Below are positions 16,743 to 25,449 of a stretch of 64,000 nt of DNA, in pieces; position 1 is the first letter of the stretch, and every line of letters starts with the position of its first letter. The position numbers were made by a program, and so were the translations under genes. The stretch is from Pseudonocardia sp. EC080619-01 (lineage in GTDB: Bacteria > Actinomycetota > Actinomycetes > Mycobacteriales > Pseudonocardiaceae). The notes under the pieces were generated by a model. The model ran no database searches and was not told where the DNA came from. It was given only the letters and a program-made list of their open reading frames with translations. Location: assembly GCF_001420995.1 (NCBI RefSeq), contig NZ_CP012184.1, positions 790,501 through 854,500 of the forward strand, in the 5' to 3' direction.

Positions 16743-18130
16743 GACGCCGTCCCCCGGCCGCTCGCGGCCAGGGCCGGGACGGCGGTCCAGCCACGGACCG
16801 CGGCGGCGGAGATCCGGGACGCCTCGCCGACGTAGTCGTCGGCGGTGACGAGCGGGTCGGGCAGCAGCGCGGCACGGCCCTGCTCCTCGGCGACCTCGGG
16901 CAGCACCTCGGCCAGGGTCCGGCCGTCCCGGCGGGCGCGGGCGGCGGCCTCGTACACCAGGTCGTGCGCGTGCTCGCGGCCCATCGCGCCGGCCAGTGAG
17001 ATCATCTGGGCCTCGGCCATGACCAGCCCCCCGTCCTGCTCCAGGTTGGCGCGCATCCGGCCGGCGTCGACCCGCATCCCGCGGACGACGACGAGCGTCT
17101 CGGCCAGCGCGGTCCCGGCCAGCACCGCGAGCTGCGGCAGCACCTGCCACTCGATCTGCCACTCGCCGGCGGCCCGCTCGTGCCCGGCCTCCTGCATCCT
17201 CGCCAGCGACGACGCCAGCGCCCCGGCCGTCCCGGACAGCCCGATCACGATCTCCGAGGAGATCGGGTTGACCTTCTGCGGCATCGTCGACGACGCGCCG
17301 CGGTGGCTCTCGAACGGCTCGAAGACCTCGCCGATCTCGGTCCGCGACAGATCGACGACGTTGCGGGCGAGCTTCGCGCAGGTCGCGGTGACGGTCGCAC
17401 AGAGCCAGCCGAACTCGGCGACGCCGTCGCGGTCGACGTGCCACGGCACGTCGGTGTGGTGCAGGCCGAGCAGCTCCGCGGTCGTCGCGCGGACCTCGGC
17501 GGAGCGCGGGCCGAGCGCGGCGCCGGTGCCGCCGGCGCCGAACAGCGAGACCAGCGCGATCCGCGGGGCGGCCTGGGCGAGACGCTCGCGCTGGCGGGTG
17601 AACTGGGCGAGCAGGGTCGCGAGCGTGGCACCGAACGTCGTCGGGACGGCCTGCTGGGCGTGGGTGCGGGCCGCCATCACCGTACCGGCGTGCTCGGTGA
17701 CCCGATCGGCCAGCGCGTCTCCGAGCGCACCGAGGCGACGGTCGAGGGCGGCCAGCGAGCGCGCCATCTGCAGGGCGAGACCGGTGTCCATGATGTCCTG
17801 GGTCGTCGCGCCGTAGTGCACGCGGCCGTCCGGCCCGGGCGGCAGCGACCCGCAGATCTCGCGGACCAGGCCGAGGATCGGGTAGCCGACGTTGCGGGCG
17901 GTCTTCCAGACGGCGTCCTGGTCGATGTTGTCCAGGTGCGCGGCGGCGACGATCGCCTCGGCGTCGTCCGGGGCGATCACGCCGTGCCGTGCCTGGGCCT
18001 GGGCCAGTGCCCGTTCGGCGGCGAGCCAGCTCTCGATCGAGCTCTGCTCGGAGAAGATCTCCAGCTGCTCCTCGTCACCCGCGAGCTGGGTGAGCAGGGA
18101 GAACGGGGACCGACCGGCGGTCGGGGTCAT
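16739..18130 (-). CDS. Fumarase/aspartase superfamily lyase (PurB/PcaB-like)
   Basis: A 463-aa lyase with the superfamily signature S-S-T-M-P-Q-K-V-N-P; the mobile catalytic serine is about residue 280-281, and T-T-Q-D near 105 and T-H-A-Q-Q near 147 are the other conserved regions. The family performs beta-elimination that releases fumarate or a related enoate. It resembles adenylosuccinate lyase and 3-carboxy-muconate cycloisomerase, but the housekeeping context of either is absent. Coupling to a dicarboxylate permease suggests catabolism of an amino- or carboxy-substituted dicarboxylate. ATG 18130 follows GGAGG by 8 nt. Confidence 0.8.
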   Translation of the reverse strand: MTPTAGRSPFSLLTQLAGDEEQLEIFSEQSSIESWLAAERALAQAQARHGVIAPDDAEAIVAAAHLDNIDQDAVWKTARNVGYPILGLVREICGSLPPGPDGRVHYGATTQDIMDTGLALQMARSLAALDRRLGALGDALADRVTEHAGTVMAARTHAQQAVPTTFGATLATLLAQFTRQRERLAQAAPRIALVSLFGAGGTGAALGPRSAEVRATTAELLGLHHTDVPWHVDRDGVAEFGWLCATVTATCAKLARNVVDLSRTEIGEVFEPFESHRGASSTMPQKVNPISSEIVIGLSGTAGALASSLARMQEAGHERAAGEWQIEWQVLPQLAVLAGTALAETLVVVRGMRVDAGRMRANLEQDGGLVMAEAQMISLAGAMGREHAHDLVYEAAARARRDGRTLAEVLPEVAEEQGRAALLPDPLVTADDYVGEASRISAAAVRGWTAVPALAASGRGTAS

Positions 18131-18177
18131 CGTCGAACCTCCATGGCGCGTCGCTGCACCACTCCGCGTCGAGCGGT

Positions 18178-18220
18178 GTGGAATGCATTCCACTATGGGA
18201 TCGATTCCACACTCCGTCAA
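18178..18220 (-). promoter_or_regulatory. Promoter with two nested palindromic operators for the lyase/permease operon
   Basis: Read on the minus strand, TTGACG (18215-18220) and CATAGT (18192-18197) are 17 bp apart. A perfect palindrome GTGGAATGCATTCCAC (18178-18193) covers the expected start site, and a related, imperfect one TGGGATCGATTCCA (18196-18209) fills the spacer. The two centres are 17 bp apart. The arms recall the TGGAA-N-TTCCA sites of IclR-family repressors. No IclR gene is in the window; the operon's own LacI is the other candidate. Confidence 0.65.
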
Positions 18221-18472
18221 GACCTGTCCCGGCCGTAGACGCCGGGACGCCGCGTGCCTCACACTCGTCGGGTCGCCGGCCCCGGACACGTCCTCCTCCG
18301 CCGCGCGGCAGTGCCACCGGCCCGCGCGACGCCCCTGTCCCCGCCGTCGCCGCACCCGGCCCGTTCCGTGCCGCACGCCGTCCCGGACGGCCGCGCGATC
18401 GCCGTGCGCCGGCTCGGGCGGATCCGGTCGGTTCGTGGATACCCTTGACGCTCGGCGGACAAGTGCCGGAGC

Positions 18473-19480
18473 GTGGGCACCGACGGAGAGACGGCGGTGG
18501 GCGACCCCGCGGTCGTACTCCGCACCCGCGCCGAGGGCTGGAGGCCCGATGGACCGGAGGTACCGGACCCGACCGGAGCCGTCCCGCCCCGGCCGGGCGG
18601 AGAACGGAACGACCGGGTGGGGGGACGACCCGTGGTCGACCTCGGCCGGCTGAGCCGCGACCTGGCGGCGGCGTCGGAGGTGGCCGGGCCGGACGCCCCG
18701 ATGGCGGTCTGCGAGGCGTGCGTGTCCTGGCTCCCGATGACCGGTGCGGCGGTCACCGTGATGACCGGGCAGGAGCAGCAGGAACTGGTCTGCGCCACCG
18801 ATCCGGTCGCCGCACGGATCGACGAGCTCCAGTTCGCCTTCGGGGACGGGCCCTGCCTCACCGCCTTCCGCACCGGGCGCGCCGTGCTCGTGTCCGACAC
18901 GACCGACCCGTCCGACCGGCGGTGGCCGCTCTTCAGCGCCGCCGCGGTGGAGACCGGTGCCCGTGCGATGTTCGTGTTCCCGCTGCAGATCGGGGCCGCG
19001 CGCGTCGGGGTGCTGGACTGCTACCGCACCGAGGCCGGGCCGCTGAGCAGCGCGGAGCTGGCCGGTGCGCTCCGTGCCGCGGACGTCGCCGTCTGGACGT
19101 TGATCGACCGGATGGACTGGGCCGGAGCCGCGGCCGACGACCTGCCCGGCGGCCCCCCGGGCAGCGGGACCCCCGTGCTGGGCGGGGGACTCGCCGCGGC
19201 GGCGCCACCCCGGGCGGAGGTGCACCAGGCGACCGGGATGCTCGTCGCGCAGGCCCGGGTGAGTGCCTCCGTCGCGCTGGCCCGCTTGCGCGCGGCGGCG
19301 TTCGCCACTGAACTGTCCCTCGGACAGGTCGCGGCCGAGGTCGTGGCTCGCCGTCTGCGGCTGACCCCCGACGGCGCGTGGCAGCCCGACCTGTCACGGG
19401 TCGCGCGCGGCGTCGAGGAGGGACCGCCATGGCCGGAGAGTCACCAGCACGGTCGCCCCGGGAACGGGAAGGGCCGCTGA
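18473..19480 (+). CDS. GAF-ANTAR protein, RNA-binding antiterminator candidate
   Basis: A 335-aa protein with a GAF sensor domain (about residues 60-210; F-G-D-G-P-C-L-T-A-F is the typical core) and a C-terminal ANTAR domain (A-T-G-M-L-V-A-Q-A-R at about 248-257). ANTAR proteins bind paired hairpins in mRNA leaders and prevent termination. GTG 18473 has GGAG 4 nt upstream. GTG 18632, behind a G-rich run, would trim a disordered N-terminus. The 3' end overlaps the next GAF-ANTAR gene by 52 bp, so the pair is co-transcribed. Confidence 0.82.
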   Translation: MGTDGETAVGDPAVVLRTRAEGWRPDGPEVPDPTGAVPPRPGGERNDRVGGRPVVDLGRLSRDLAAASEVAGPDAPMAVCEACVSWLPMTGAAVTVMTGQEQQELVCATDPVAARIDELQFAFGDGPCLTAFRTGRAVLVSDTTDPSDRRWPLFSAAAVETGARAMFVFPLQIGAARVGVLDCYRTEAGPLSSAELAGALRAADVAVWTLIDRMDWAGAAADDLPGGPPGSGTPVLGGGLAAAAPPRAEVHQATGMLVAQARVSASVALARLRAAAFATELSLGQVAAEVVARRLRLTPDGAWQPDLSRVARGVEEGPPWPESHQHGRPGNGKGR

Positions 19481-20193
19481 TCGAGGCGTTCGTGCGGCTC
19501 GCGGACACCCTGGTCGACGACTACGACGTGATCGACCTGCTCAAGGGCCTGTGCGACGACTGCGTCACGCTGCTGGGCGCCGACGCCGCGGGCCTCGTCC
19601 TGACCGACCGGCGCGGGGCGCTGCAGGCCGTCGCCGCCTCGGCCGAGGCCGCGAACCTGCTCGAGCTGTTCCAGATCCAGGCCGACCAGGGGCCGTGCCT
19701 GGACTGTTTCCGGACGACCAGGCAGGTGCGCTCGCCCGATCTCCGGCGGGACCGTCGCTGGCCGGCGTTCGCCCCGCGGGCGCGCGCGGCCGGCTTCCTC
19801 GCGGTGCACGCCCTGCCGATGCGTCTGCGTGGCCTCACCATCGGCGCGCTCAACCTCTTCCACAGCACACCGGTCGCGATGCCGGTGGGTGACCTCCGGG
19901 TCGGGCAGGCGCTGGCGGACGTCGCCACCATCGGCATCCTGACCGACCGCACCTCCCGGGAGCGGGAGCTCCTGACCGGGCAGCTGCAGGCCGCGCTGTC
20001 CAGCCGGGTCGTCATCGAGCAGGCCAAGGGTGTCCTGGCCGAGCGCGGTGGCGTCACGATGGACGACGCCTTCACCCGGCTGCGCGCGTACGCGCGGTCC
20101 ACCAAGCAGCAGCTGTCCGCGGTCGCCCGCGGCATCGTCGAGGGCCGCGTCGACACCACCGTGATGCTCCCCCGCCGCGACGACGACCGCTGA
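19429..20193 (+). CDS. GAF-ANTAR protein
   Basis: A 254-aa protein: GAF domain at about residues 25-180 (D-Q-G-P-C-L-D-C-F core) and ANTAR helices at about 190-245 (V-V-I-E-Q-A-K-G-V-L-A-E-R). This is the compact form of the family common in actinobacteria. ATG 19429 is preceded by GAGGAGGGA and starts inside the previous GAF-ANTAR gene, in another frame. The tandem suggests that the two may form heterodimers. Signal and RNA target are unknown. Confidence 0.88.
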   Translation: MAGESPARSPREREGPLIEAFVRLADTLVDDYDVIDLLKGLCDDCVTLLGADAAGLVLTDRRGALQAVAASAEAANLLELFQIQADQGPCLDCFRTTRQVRSPDLRRDRRWPAFAPRARAAGFLAVHALPMRLRGLTIGALNLFHSTPVAMPVGDLRVGQALADVATIGILTDRTSRERELLTGQLQAALSSRVVIEQAKGVLAERGGVTMDDAFTRLRAYARSTKQQLSAVARGIVEGRVDTTVMLPRRDDDR

Positions 20194-20198
20194 GGAGC

Positions 20199-21158
20199 TC
20201 AGGCGCGCGCCCCACCGATCGTCCGCGGGGTGGTCGCGTCACCGTCGTCGGGCTCGGACTCGGACTCGGGCTCGGGGTCCGGGTCCGGGTCCGGGCGGGT
20301 CGCCGGAGAGCCGGGGACGGGTGCTCCCGCCAGCTCCGCACCGAACACCGCGGCGCCGACGAGCAGGTAGGCCAGGACCAGCAGCCACGAGACCAGCACG
20401 AACGCCACACCGAGGACGCCGAACCGGTCGGCCTGCTCCCCCACGGCGAGCCGCAGGTAGGGCCCCGACAGCAGGGTCGCCAGCGTCTGGCCGACGCCCG
20501 TCACCACTGCGCCGGGCAGGAGTCGGCGCAGCGTGACGCGGTCACCGACGAGCAGCCGCTGGATCGGCAGCCACAGCACCGCCGCGATGAGGGCCTGCAC
20601 GGCGAGCGCGGCCACGGGGTGCGGGCCCTCGTCCGACGGCGCGAACACGACCGCCGCGAGCACGGCCGCCACGAGCGCGACGACCGCGAGCAACGCGTGC
20701 AGGAACCCGCGCAGGCCGAGCGGGCTGAGCACCCAGGCCGAGACGTAGAGCCGCTGCAGCGTCCGCGTGAACCCGATCCCGGTCATCACGACGAGCACGA
20801 CGCCGCCGACCGCCCCCGGGGTACCCGCCTGCCGGGGCCGCGCGACGAGCTCCCGCACCGCCTCGGCCCCGTCGCCGGTCAGCCCGAAGCGGTCGATCAG
20901 GTAGGTCACGGCCGCCCCCTGGTCCACCGGGAAGTAGGCGAGCGTGAGCAGCGCCGCCGGGACGAGGGCCACGAACGCCTGCGCCGCCAGGGCCAGCGCC
21001 CGGTCGTATCCGCTGGCCGCGACGAACCGGACCACGAGGCGCCCGGCGAACCCGGCCTGCAGGGTGGCGACCGACGCCCGCACGCTCCGGTGCGGCCTGC
21101 CGGACCGGTGGGGCCGGCGTGGCCTGCGGGACCGGCCGGCCGGGATCAGCCGGCGCAT
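20199..21158 (-). CDS. YihY/BrkB family membrane protein
   Basis: A 319-aa inner-membrane protein with six or more hydrophobic segments between about residues 45 and 285, typical of the YihY/BrkB family, whose transport role is unsettled. The C-terminal tail is a repeated acidic segment (Asp-Pro, then Glu-Pro, then Glu-Ser pairs) encoded by short tandem repeats near 20250-20300. The start is uncertain: ATG 21158 has no clear ribosome site and the frame remains open upstream. It converges with the GAF-ANTAR gene, leaving 5 bp. Confidence 0.75.
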   Translation of the reverse strand: MRRLIPAGRSRRPRRPHRSGRPHRSVRASVATLQAGFAGRLVVRFVAASGYDRALALAAQAFVALVPAALLTLAYFPVDQGAAVTYLIDRFGLTGDGAEAVRELVARPRQAGTPGAVGGVVLVVMTGIGFTRTLQRLYVSAWVLSPLGLRGFLHALLAVVALVAAVLAAVVFAPSDEGPHPVAALAVQALIAAVLWLPIQRLLVGDRVTLRRLLPGAVVTGVGQTLATLLSGPYLRLAVGEQADRFGVLGVAFVLVSWLLVLAYLLVGAAVFGAELAGAPVPGSPATRPDPDPDPEPESESEPDDGDATTPRTIGGARA

Positions 21159-21305
21159 GCGGGCGGCTGCCGGGCCGGTACCGGCGGGCCGTCGTGCACG
21201 CCGTTCCGCGAGTGCGGGTCCCGGGAGGCCGTGACGGGCTCGGTCATCGTCTGCCTCCGGGGGACTCGGCGTGCTCCGACCCTGCCGCAGGCGGGCGTCC
21301 CGCTC

Positions 21306-21322
21306 GTCACCCGGCACGGGTG
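21306..21322 (-). terminator. Short hairpin after the AraC gene
   Basis: TCACCCG and CGGGTGA arms around GCA, 10 bp beyond the AraC-type stop codon. It is short and without a U-run, so this is only a modest candidate. Confidence 0.35.
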
Positions 21323-21331
21323 AGGACAGGG

Positions 21332-22315
21332 CTACCGCCGCAGCGTCGCGCTCGGGGAACAGCCGTAGGCGTGGCGGTACTCGACCGAGAACCGGCCCGA
21401 GTGGGCGAACCCCCACCGGGCCGCGATCGAGCCGACCGTGTCCCCCGAGGTGGGGTCCGCGGCCCGCAGATCGGCGTGCGCGCGGGCCATCCGGACCCGG
21501 CGCAGCTCCTCCAGCGGCGTGCCACGGCGGTGTCTGCGGAACATGTGCTGCAGCCCGCGGACGCCGATCCGGGCCGCCGCGGCGATGTCGTCGACCCCGA
21601 TGTCCTCGCCGGCGTGCTCGTCGATGTAGGCGAGGGCCCGCCGCAGGACGGCCGGATCCGCCCGGCCCCCCGCGTCGGCGCGCTCCCCGGCCCGGGCGAG
21701 CCCGACGTTCGGGAACACGACGAGCGTCGCGGTGGCCAGCGCGCGGGTCGCCTCGGCGAGGACGAGCGGGTTCGCCGCCACCGCGTCGTCGCCCAGGACG
21801 TCGTCGCGCAGGTGGGCGACGACGCCCTGCCAGTACCGGGCCGCCTCCGGCGAGACCGGCGCCGTCGAGGTGAAGCGGGTCGGTGGCGCCTCGGTGCCGA
21901 ACGCCGACCGGGCGGCCCGGTCCATGAGCGACGACGTCAGCGACACGGTGCGGACGTCCACGTCCGCGAGGCGGCAGGTGATCTCACGCCTCGGCAGCAT
22001 CGTCGGTGTGCCCAGGCCGGGGGTGACGATCTCCCTGCCGTCCCGAAGACACACCCGGCCACCGGCGTAGGTGGCCAGGTGGAACTGCCGGTCCTGCGGC
22101 GGCACGCCCATCTCGGCGGCCGCGCCGTACCGCGTCCGTGCGAGCACCACGTCGCCGGTCCGGACACCGGTGAGTGCGAGGCGGAAGTCGTCGAGGTTCC
22201 TGGACGTGCGGACCGCGAAGTCGGTGTAGGTCGCGCGGAGCACCTCGTGCGAGTACTCCGGATCGGACGACCTCACGTCGAACCGCGAGACCGGTGACGT
22301 CACCGGTTCGGTCAT
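21332..22315 (-). CDS. AraC family transcriptional regulator
   Basis: A 327-aa regulator: an N-terminal AraC_binding_2-like sensor domain (to about residue 190) and a C-terminal double helix-turn-helix (about 220-327; I-G-V-D-D-I-A-A-A-A-R-I-G and R-W-G-F-A-H-S-G-R-F are recognisable). ATG 22315 follows GGAGG. It lies 80 bp downstream of the PP2C phosphatase gene but has its own promoter of stress-sigma type. The target is unknown. Confidence 0.88.
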   Translation of the reverse strand: MTEPVTSPVSRFDVRSSDPEYSHEVLRATYTDFAVRTSRNLDDFRLALTGVRTGDVVLARTRYGAAAEMGVPPQDRQFHLATYAGGRVCLRDGREIVTPGLGTPTMLPRREITCRLADVDVRTVSLTSSLMDRAARSAFGTEAPPTRFTSTAPVSPEAARYWQGVVAHLRDDVLGDDAVAANPLVLAEATRALATATLVVFPNVGLARAGERADAGGRADPAVLRRALAYIDEHAGEDIGVDDIAAAARIGVRGLQHMFRRHRRGTPLEELRRVRMARAHADLRAADPTSGDTVGSIAARWGFAHSGRFSVEYRHAYGCSPSATLRR

Positions 22316-22342
22316 CGGACCTCCTCGGAACGGGGACGGCGT

Positions 22343-22368
22343 GTACCCGAGGAACCGCGGGCCAAACC
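22343..22368 (-). promoter_or_regulatory. SigB/SigF-type promoter of the AraC gene
   Basis: On the minus strand GGTTT (22364-22368) is followed after 15 bp by GGGTAC (22343-22348). This matches the actinobacterial SigB/SigF consensus GTTT-N14-17-GGGTAY. The implied leader is about 20 nt with a good ribosome site. It fits the neighbouring PP2C and STAS genes, which belong to the partner-switch systems that control such sigma factors. Confidence 0.65.
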
Positions 22369-22395
22369 CCGGGAGCGCCGCCGGTCCGGGCCCGG

Positions 22396-24234
22396 TCAGC
22401 CGGGCGGGAAGCGGATCGCGAACGCGACGACGTCGTCGTCCGCCCCCGGGGCGAGCGTCTCGACGGCGATGTCGGCGATGTCGTCCACGGACCGGTCGGA
22501 CACGCCCTCCAGCAGCTCGACCAGGGCCGCCGTCCCGGTGTCGAGGTCGCTGCCGCGCTTCTCCACCAGACCGTCGGTGTAGAGGAACAGCGTGCTGCCG
22601 GGCGCGAGGTCCCGGTGGTGGTCGTGGCGGGCGCCGGGTCCGGCGAGGTCGTACCCGAACAGCACGTCGTGCTCGCTGAGCAGCTCGGCGGTGCCGTCGG
22701 GGTGCAGCAGGACGGGTGGCGGGTGGCCCGCGTTGACCCACGTCATCGACCAGCGGCCCGCCGGGTCACGGCGCAGGTGGACGACGACGGTCGTACCGGC
22801 GGCACCGAGGTCGAGCCCGCTGTTCGCCGCCTCGAACGACTCCAGGATCGCGGTGGGCGGTCCTCCGGGGTTGTCCCAGGTGGCCTGACGCAGCATCGAG
22901 CGAGCCTGCCCCATCAGGGTGACCGCGGTCACCGAATGGCCGACGATGTCACCGACCGACACCGCGAACAGGTCGTCGCGGGGCCGGTCGGGATCGGTCT
23001 TGGGGACGACGTCGTACCAGTCGCCGCCGACGTACTCCCGGGAGTCGGCCGGACGGTAGCGGGCGGCCATGGGCAGGCCGTCGATCTTCGGCAGCGTCGT
23101 CAGCATGGCGTTCTGCATCTCGTGCGCCACCGCGGTGCGGTGGTCGAGCCGCCGGGCCCTGGCCAGCGCCTGGGCGGCGTAACCGGCGATGGTGGCGATG
23201 GTCAGGAGGTCGGTCGGTTCGACGGCGTCGGGCGTGGTCCACCCGAGCACGAGGGAACCCGGCGCGCCGGCCGCCGAGGGCAACGGCACGGAGACCACGG
23301 AGTGCAGGCCGAGGTCCCGGAGCCGGTCACGGACGCCCCGCGGGAACTCCCGGTCGAACTCCGCGCGACCGCGGAAGTACTGCACGCCGTCGCGGCGCCC
23401 GCCGTCCGGGGCGGCCAGCACGGACCCGGCGAACCGCAGCGGACCCGGATCGTCGTCCGCGGTCCGCTCGGGGGCGAACTGCTGCAGACCGCCGCGCTCG
23501 TCGGTCACGACGACCGTCAGGAGCGCGGGGTCCAGCGCCTCCCCCAGGAGGTCCTCGATGCGGGACCGGACGTCGTCGACCGTCGTCGTGCCGGTGAACG
23601 CCTGCGACGCCGACAGCAGCATCTGGCTGCGGTCGAACGCCCGGCGGTGGCCGGTCGCGATCTCGTCGCGCCGGTCGATCTCGATACCGGCGTCCTGACG
23701 GGACAGCCGCAGCCGCAGGTCCGTGGAGCACGCCCGGCCGACGTTGAACAGCGTCCGGATCTCGTCCGGATCCCAGCTCCGCGGACGGTCGTCGGCGACG
23801 ACGAGAGCGCCGAGGACGTGGCCGTGGCCGTCGGTCAGGGGTGCGGCGGCGAGGGCGACGGCCCCCGGAGCCACGGTACGGAGCGCCGGGAGGACGTCCG
23901 CCCCTCGGGCGTCGTCGACCACGACAGCGGTCGCCAGCTCGGCGGCGTGCCGGCACACCGGCCGGGTCAGCGGCACCGACCGGGGCGGGGCGGCCGGTCC
24001 GGTCCCGCCCGCCAGGCCGGGGACGACCAGCCGGGCCGGGTGGACCAGCAGGACGGCCGCCAGCGGGACACCGACGGAGGTGCGGACCCACTCCGCGTGG
24101 AACTGCATGTGCGGGTCGGGCGCGCCGGACAGACCCGACGCCGCGAGCGCCGCCAGCCGGTCGGGCGCGCAGACCGCCTCGCAGGCGGTGTGGTCGCCGC
24201 CGTCGGCGGGACACGTCGTGGACAAGGCGTTCAT
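22396..24234 (-). CDS. GAF-domain PP2C/SpoIIE-type protein phosphatase
   Basis: A 612-aa protein with two GAF-like sensor regions (about residues 20-170 and 190-350) and a SpoIIE/RsbU-type PP2C phosphatase domain (about 375-612). The metal-binding Asp motifs G-G-D-W-Y-D and S-V-G-D-I-V-G-H are both present. Such enzymes dephosphorylate STAS-domain antagonists and so release an anti-sigma factor. A STAS protein is encoded 1.2 kb away on the same strand. ATG 24234 follows AGGAG. No anti-sigma kinase is visible in the window. Confidence 0.9.
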   Translation of the reverse strand: MNALSTTCPADGGDHTACEAVCAPDRLAALAASGLSGAPDPHMQFHAEWVRTSVGVPLAAVLLVHPARLVVPGLAGGTGPAAPPRSVPLTRPVCRHAAELATAVVVDDARGADVLPALRTVAPGAVALAAAPLTDGHGHVLGALVVADDRPRSWDPDEIRTLFNVGRACSTDLRLRLSRQDAGIEIDRRDEIATGHRRAFDRSQMLLSASQAFTGTTTVDDVRSRIEDLLGEALDPALLTVVVTDERGGLQQFAPERTADDDPGPLRFAGSVLAAPDGGRRDGVQYFRGRAEFDREFPRGVRDRLRDLGLHSVVSVPLPSAAGAPGSLVLGWTTPDAVEPTDLLTIATIAGYAAQALARARRLDHRTAVAHEMQNAMLTTLPKIDGLPMAARYRPADSREYVGGDWYDVVPKTDPDRPRDDLFAVSVGDIVGHSVTAVTLMGQARSMLRQATWDNPGGPPTAILESFEAANSGLDLGAAGTTVVVHLRRDPAGRWSMTWVNAGHPPPVLLHPDGTAELLSEHDVLFGYDLAGPGARHDHHRDLAPGSTLFLYTDGLVEKRGSDLDTGTAALVELLEGVSDRSVDDIADIAVETLAPGADDDVVAFAIRFPPG

Positions 24235-24354
24235 CCTGCTCCTGCGGGGCCCTCTGGTCGGCCGCCCATTCTGCCAAACCGGCCGGGAGGGGGGCACGCC
24301 TTCCCACCCGACGCGGGGTACCGCCACCGCTCACGTCACCGGGCCTCTCGCTCC

Positions 24355-24383
24355 TTGGATAAACGCTGCCGTGAGCGGATAGT
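24355..24383 (+). promoter_or_regulatory. Promoter giving a leaderless GAF-ANTAR transcript
   Basis: TTGGAT (24355-24360) and GATAGT (24378-24383) are 17 bp apart. Only 8 bp separate the -10 box from GTG 24392 and there is no Shine-Dalgarno, so transcription would start at or next to the start codon. Confidence 0.55.
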
Positions 24384-24391
24384 CCCTGTAC

Positions 24392-25120
24392 GTGGACACC
24401 CACCAGCCCCCCGGCAGCCACGAACCGCTACAGGCGGTCCTCGACCGGATCGCCACGCAGCTGACCAGCGGTGTCTCCCGGCAGTGCGGACCGCGCAGCC
24501 GGGTGCTGCTCGAGCACCTGACCGCCGCGGCGGTCGCCACCATCCCCGGCGCCGACTACGCCGGCCTGACGGTGCACGACCACGACGGTCTGTCGTCCCG
24601 CGCACCCAGCCACCCCGACATCACCCAGCTCGACCAGCTCCAGGTGACCCTCGGCGAGGGGCCGTGCGTCGAGGCGGTCGCGCCGGGCACCGCCGCACGG
24701 GTCGTCGTCGACGACTTCCGCGACGAGCGACGCTGGCCGCGGTTCGCCACCGCCGCCGCGGAACGCGGGGTGCGCAGCCTGCTCTCCCACCGGACGGCGC
24801 CGCACGACGGCACCCGCGCGGCGCTCAACCTCTACAGCGTGACACCCCGCGGGTTCGACGAGGAGAGCCGGGAGATCGCGGGCGTGTTCGCCTCGCACGC
24901 CGCCGTCGCGCTCTACGGCGCCACCGACATCGCGAACCTGGAACGCGCCCTCGCCACCCGCGACCTCATCGGGCAGGCCAAGGGCGTGCTGATGCAGACC
25001 TACCAGCTCGACGCCGACCAGGCGTTCAGCCTGCTCACCCGCTACTCGCAGCACACCAACAGCAAGCTGCACGACGTCGCCCGCCGGATCACCGAGAGCG
25101 CGGTGCACCCGCGGCGGTGA
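24392..25120 (+). CDS. GAF-ANTAR protein
   Basis: A 242-aa GAF-ANTAR protein. GAF domain at about residues 30-180 (L-G-E-G-P-C-V-E-A-V core); ANTAR helices at about 185-235 (L-I-G-Q-A-K-G-V-L-M-Q-T-Y). The third member of this family in 7 kb. GTG 24392 appears to be leaderless. It is divergent from the PP2C phosphatase gene, which places both under one regulatory region, and ends 8 bp before the convergent small protein at 25129. Confidence 0.88.
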   Translation: MDTHQPPGSHEPLQAVLDRIATQLTSGVSRQCGPRSRVLLEHLTAAAVATIPGADYAGLTVHDHDGLSSRAPSHPDITQLDQLQVTLGEGPCVEAVAPGTAARVVVDDFRDERRWPRFATAAAERGVRSLLSHRTAPHDGTRAALNLYSVTPRGFDEESREIAGVFASHAAVALYGATDIANLERALATRDLIGQAKGVLMQTYQLDADQAFSLLTRYSQHTNSKLHDVARRITESAVHPRR

Positions 25121-25128
25121 CCCGCGGT

Positions 25129-25449
25129 TCACCGACCGTCGATCGGCAGTGTCCGGGCGACGAGCACCCGGTGCTCGGCCCACCGGTCCAGCCCCTCGCG
25201 GACCGTCGGCAGGTCGGCAGGCCGCCGGCCGCGCAGGTGTTCCTCGTAGCGGCGGCGGCGTCCGCCGACCGGGCCGGGATCGGTCCGGCTCCAGAGCAGG
25301 AAGCCCTCGACGACGATCCGGATCCGGCGCCGGGCCGTCTCGTCCAGCGACCGGGTGGCCAGCCAGGCGACGAACGGTGCGAGCTGGTCGGCGACCACCC
25401 GGTCCAGCGCTCCTCCGTCGTCCTTCGCCGGCGCGTCGTCGTGCGTCAC
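25129..25449 (-). CDS. Small protein coupled to the STAS gene
   Basis: A 106-aa, all-helical, charged protein of unknown family, with W-L-A-T-R-S-L-D-E-T-A-R-R-R-I near residues 29-43 and an Arg-rich stretch near 65. GTG 25449 overlaps the STAS stop codon (GTGA), so it depends on STAS translation. The position suggests an accessory to the STAS/PP2C partner switch, possibly binding the STAS protein or DNA. Function is unproven. Confidence 0.65.
   Translation of the reverse strand: MTHDDAPAKDDGGALDRVVADQLAPFVAWLATRSLDETARRRIRIVVEGFLLWSRTDPGPVGGRRRRYEEHLRGRRPADLPTVREGLDRWAEHRVLVARTLPIDGR

Noticed and set aside
14076..16835. A 919-codon + strand open frame opposite LacI and the permease
   Set aside because: No domain or ribosome site; both genes on the minus strand have clear family motifs.
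20250..20300. Short tandem repeats in the BrkB 3' end as a regulatory repeat or CRISPR-like array
   Set aside because: They simply encode the Asp-Pro/Glu-Ser tail; units are 6 bp and there are no spacers.
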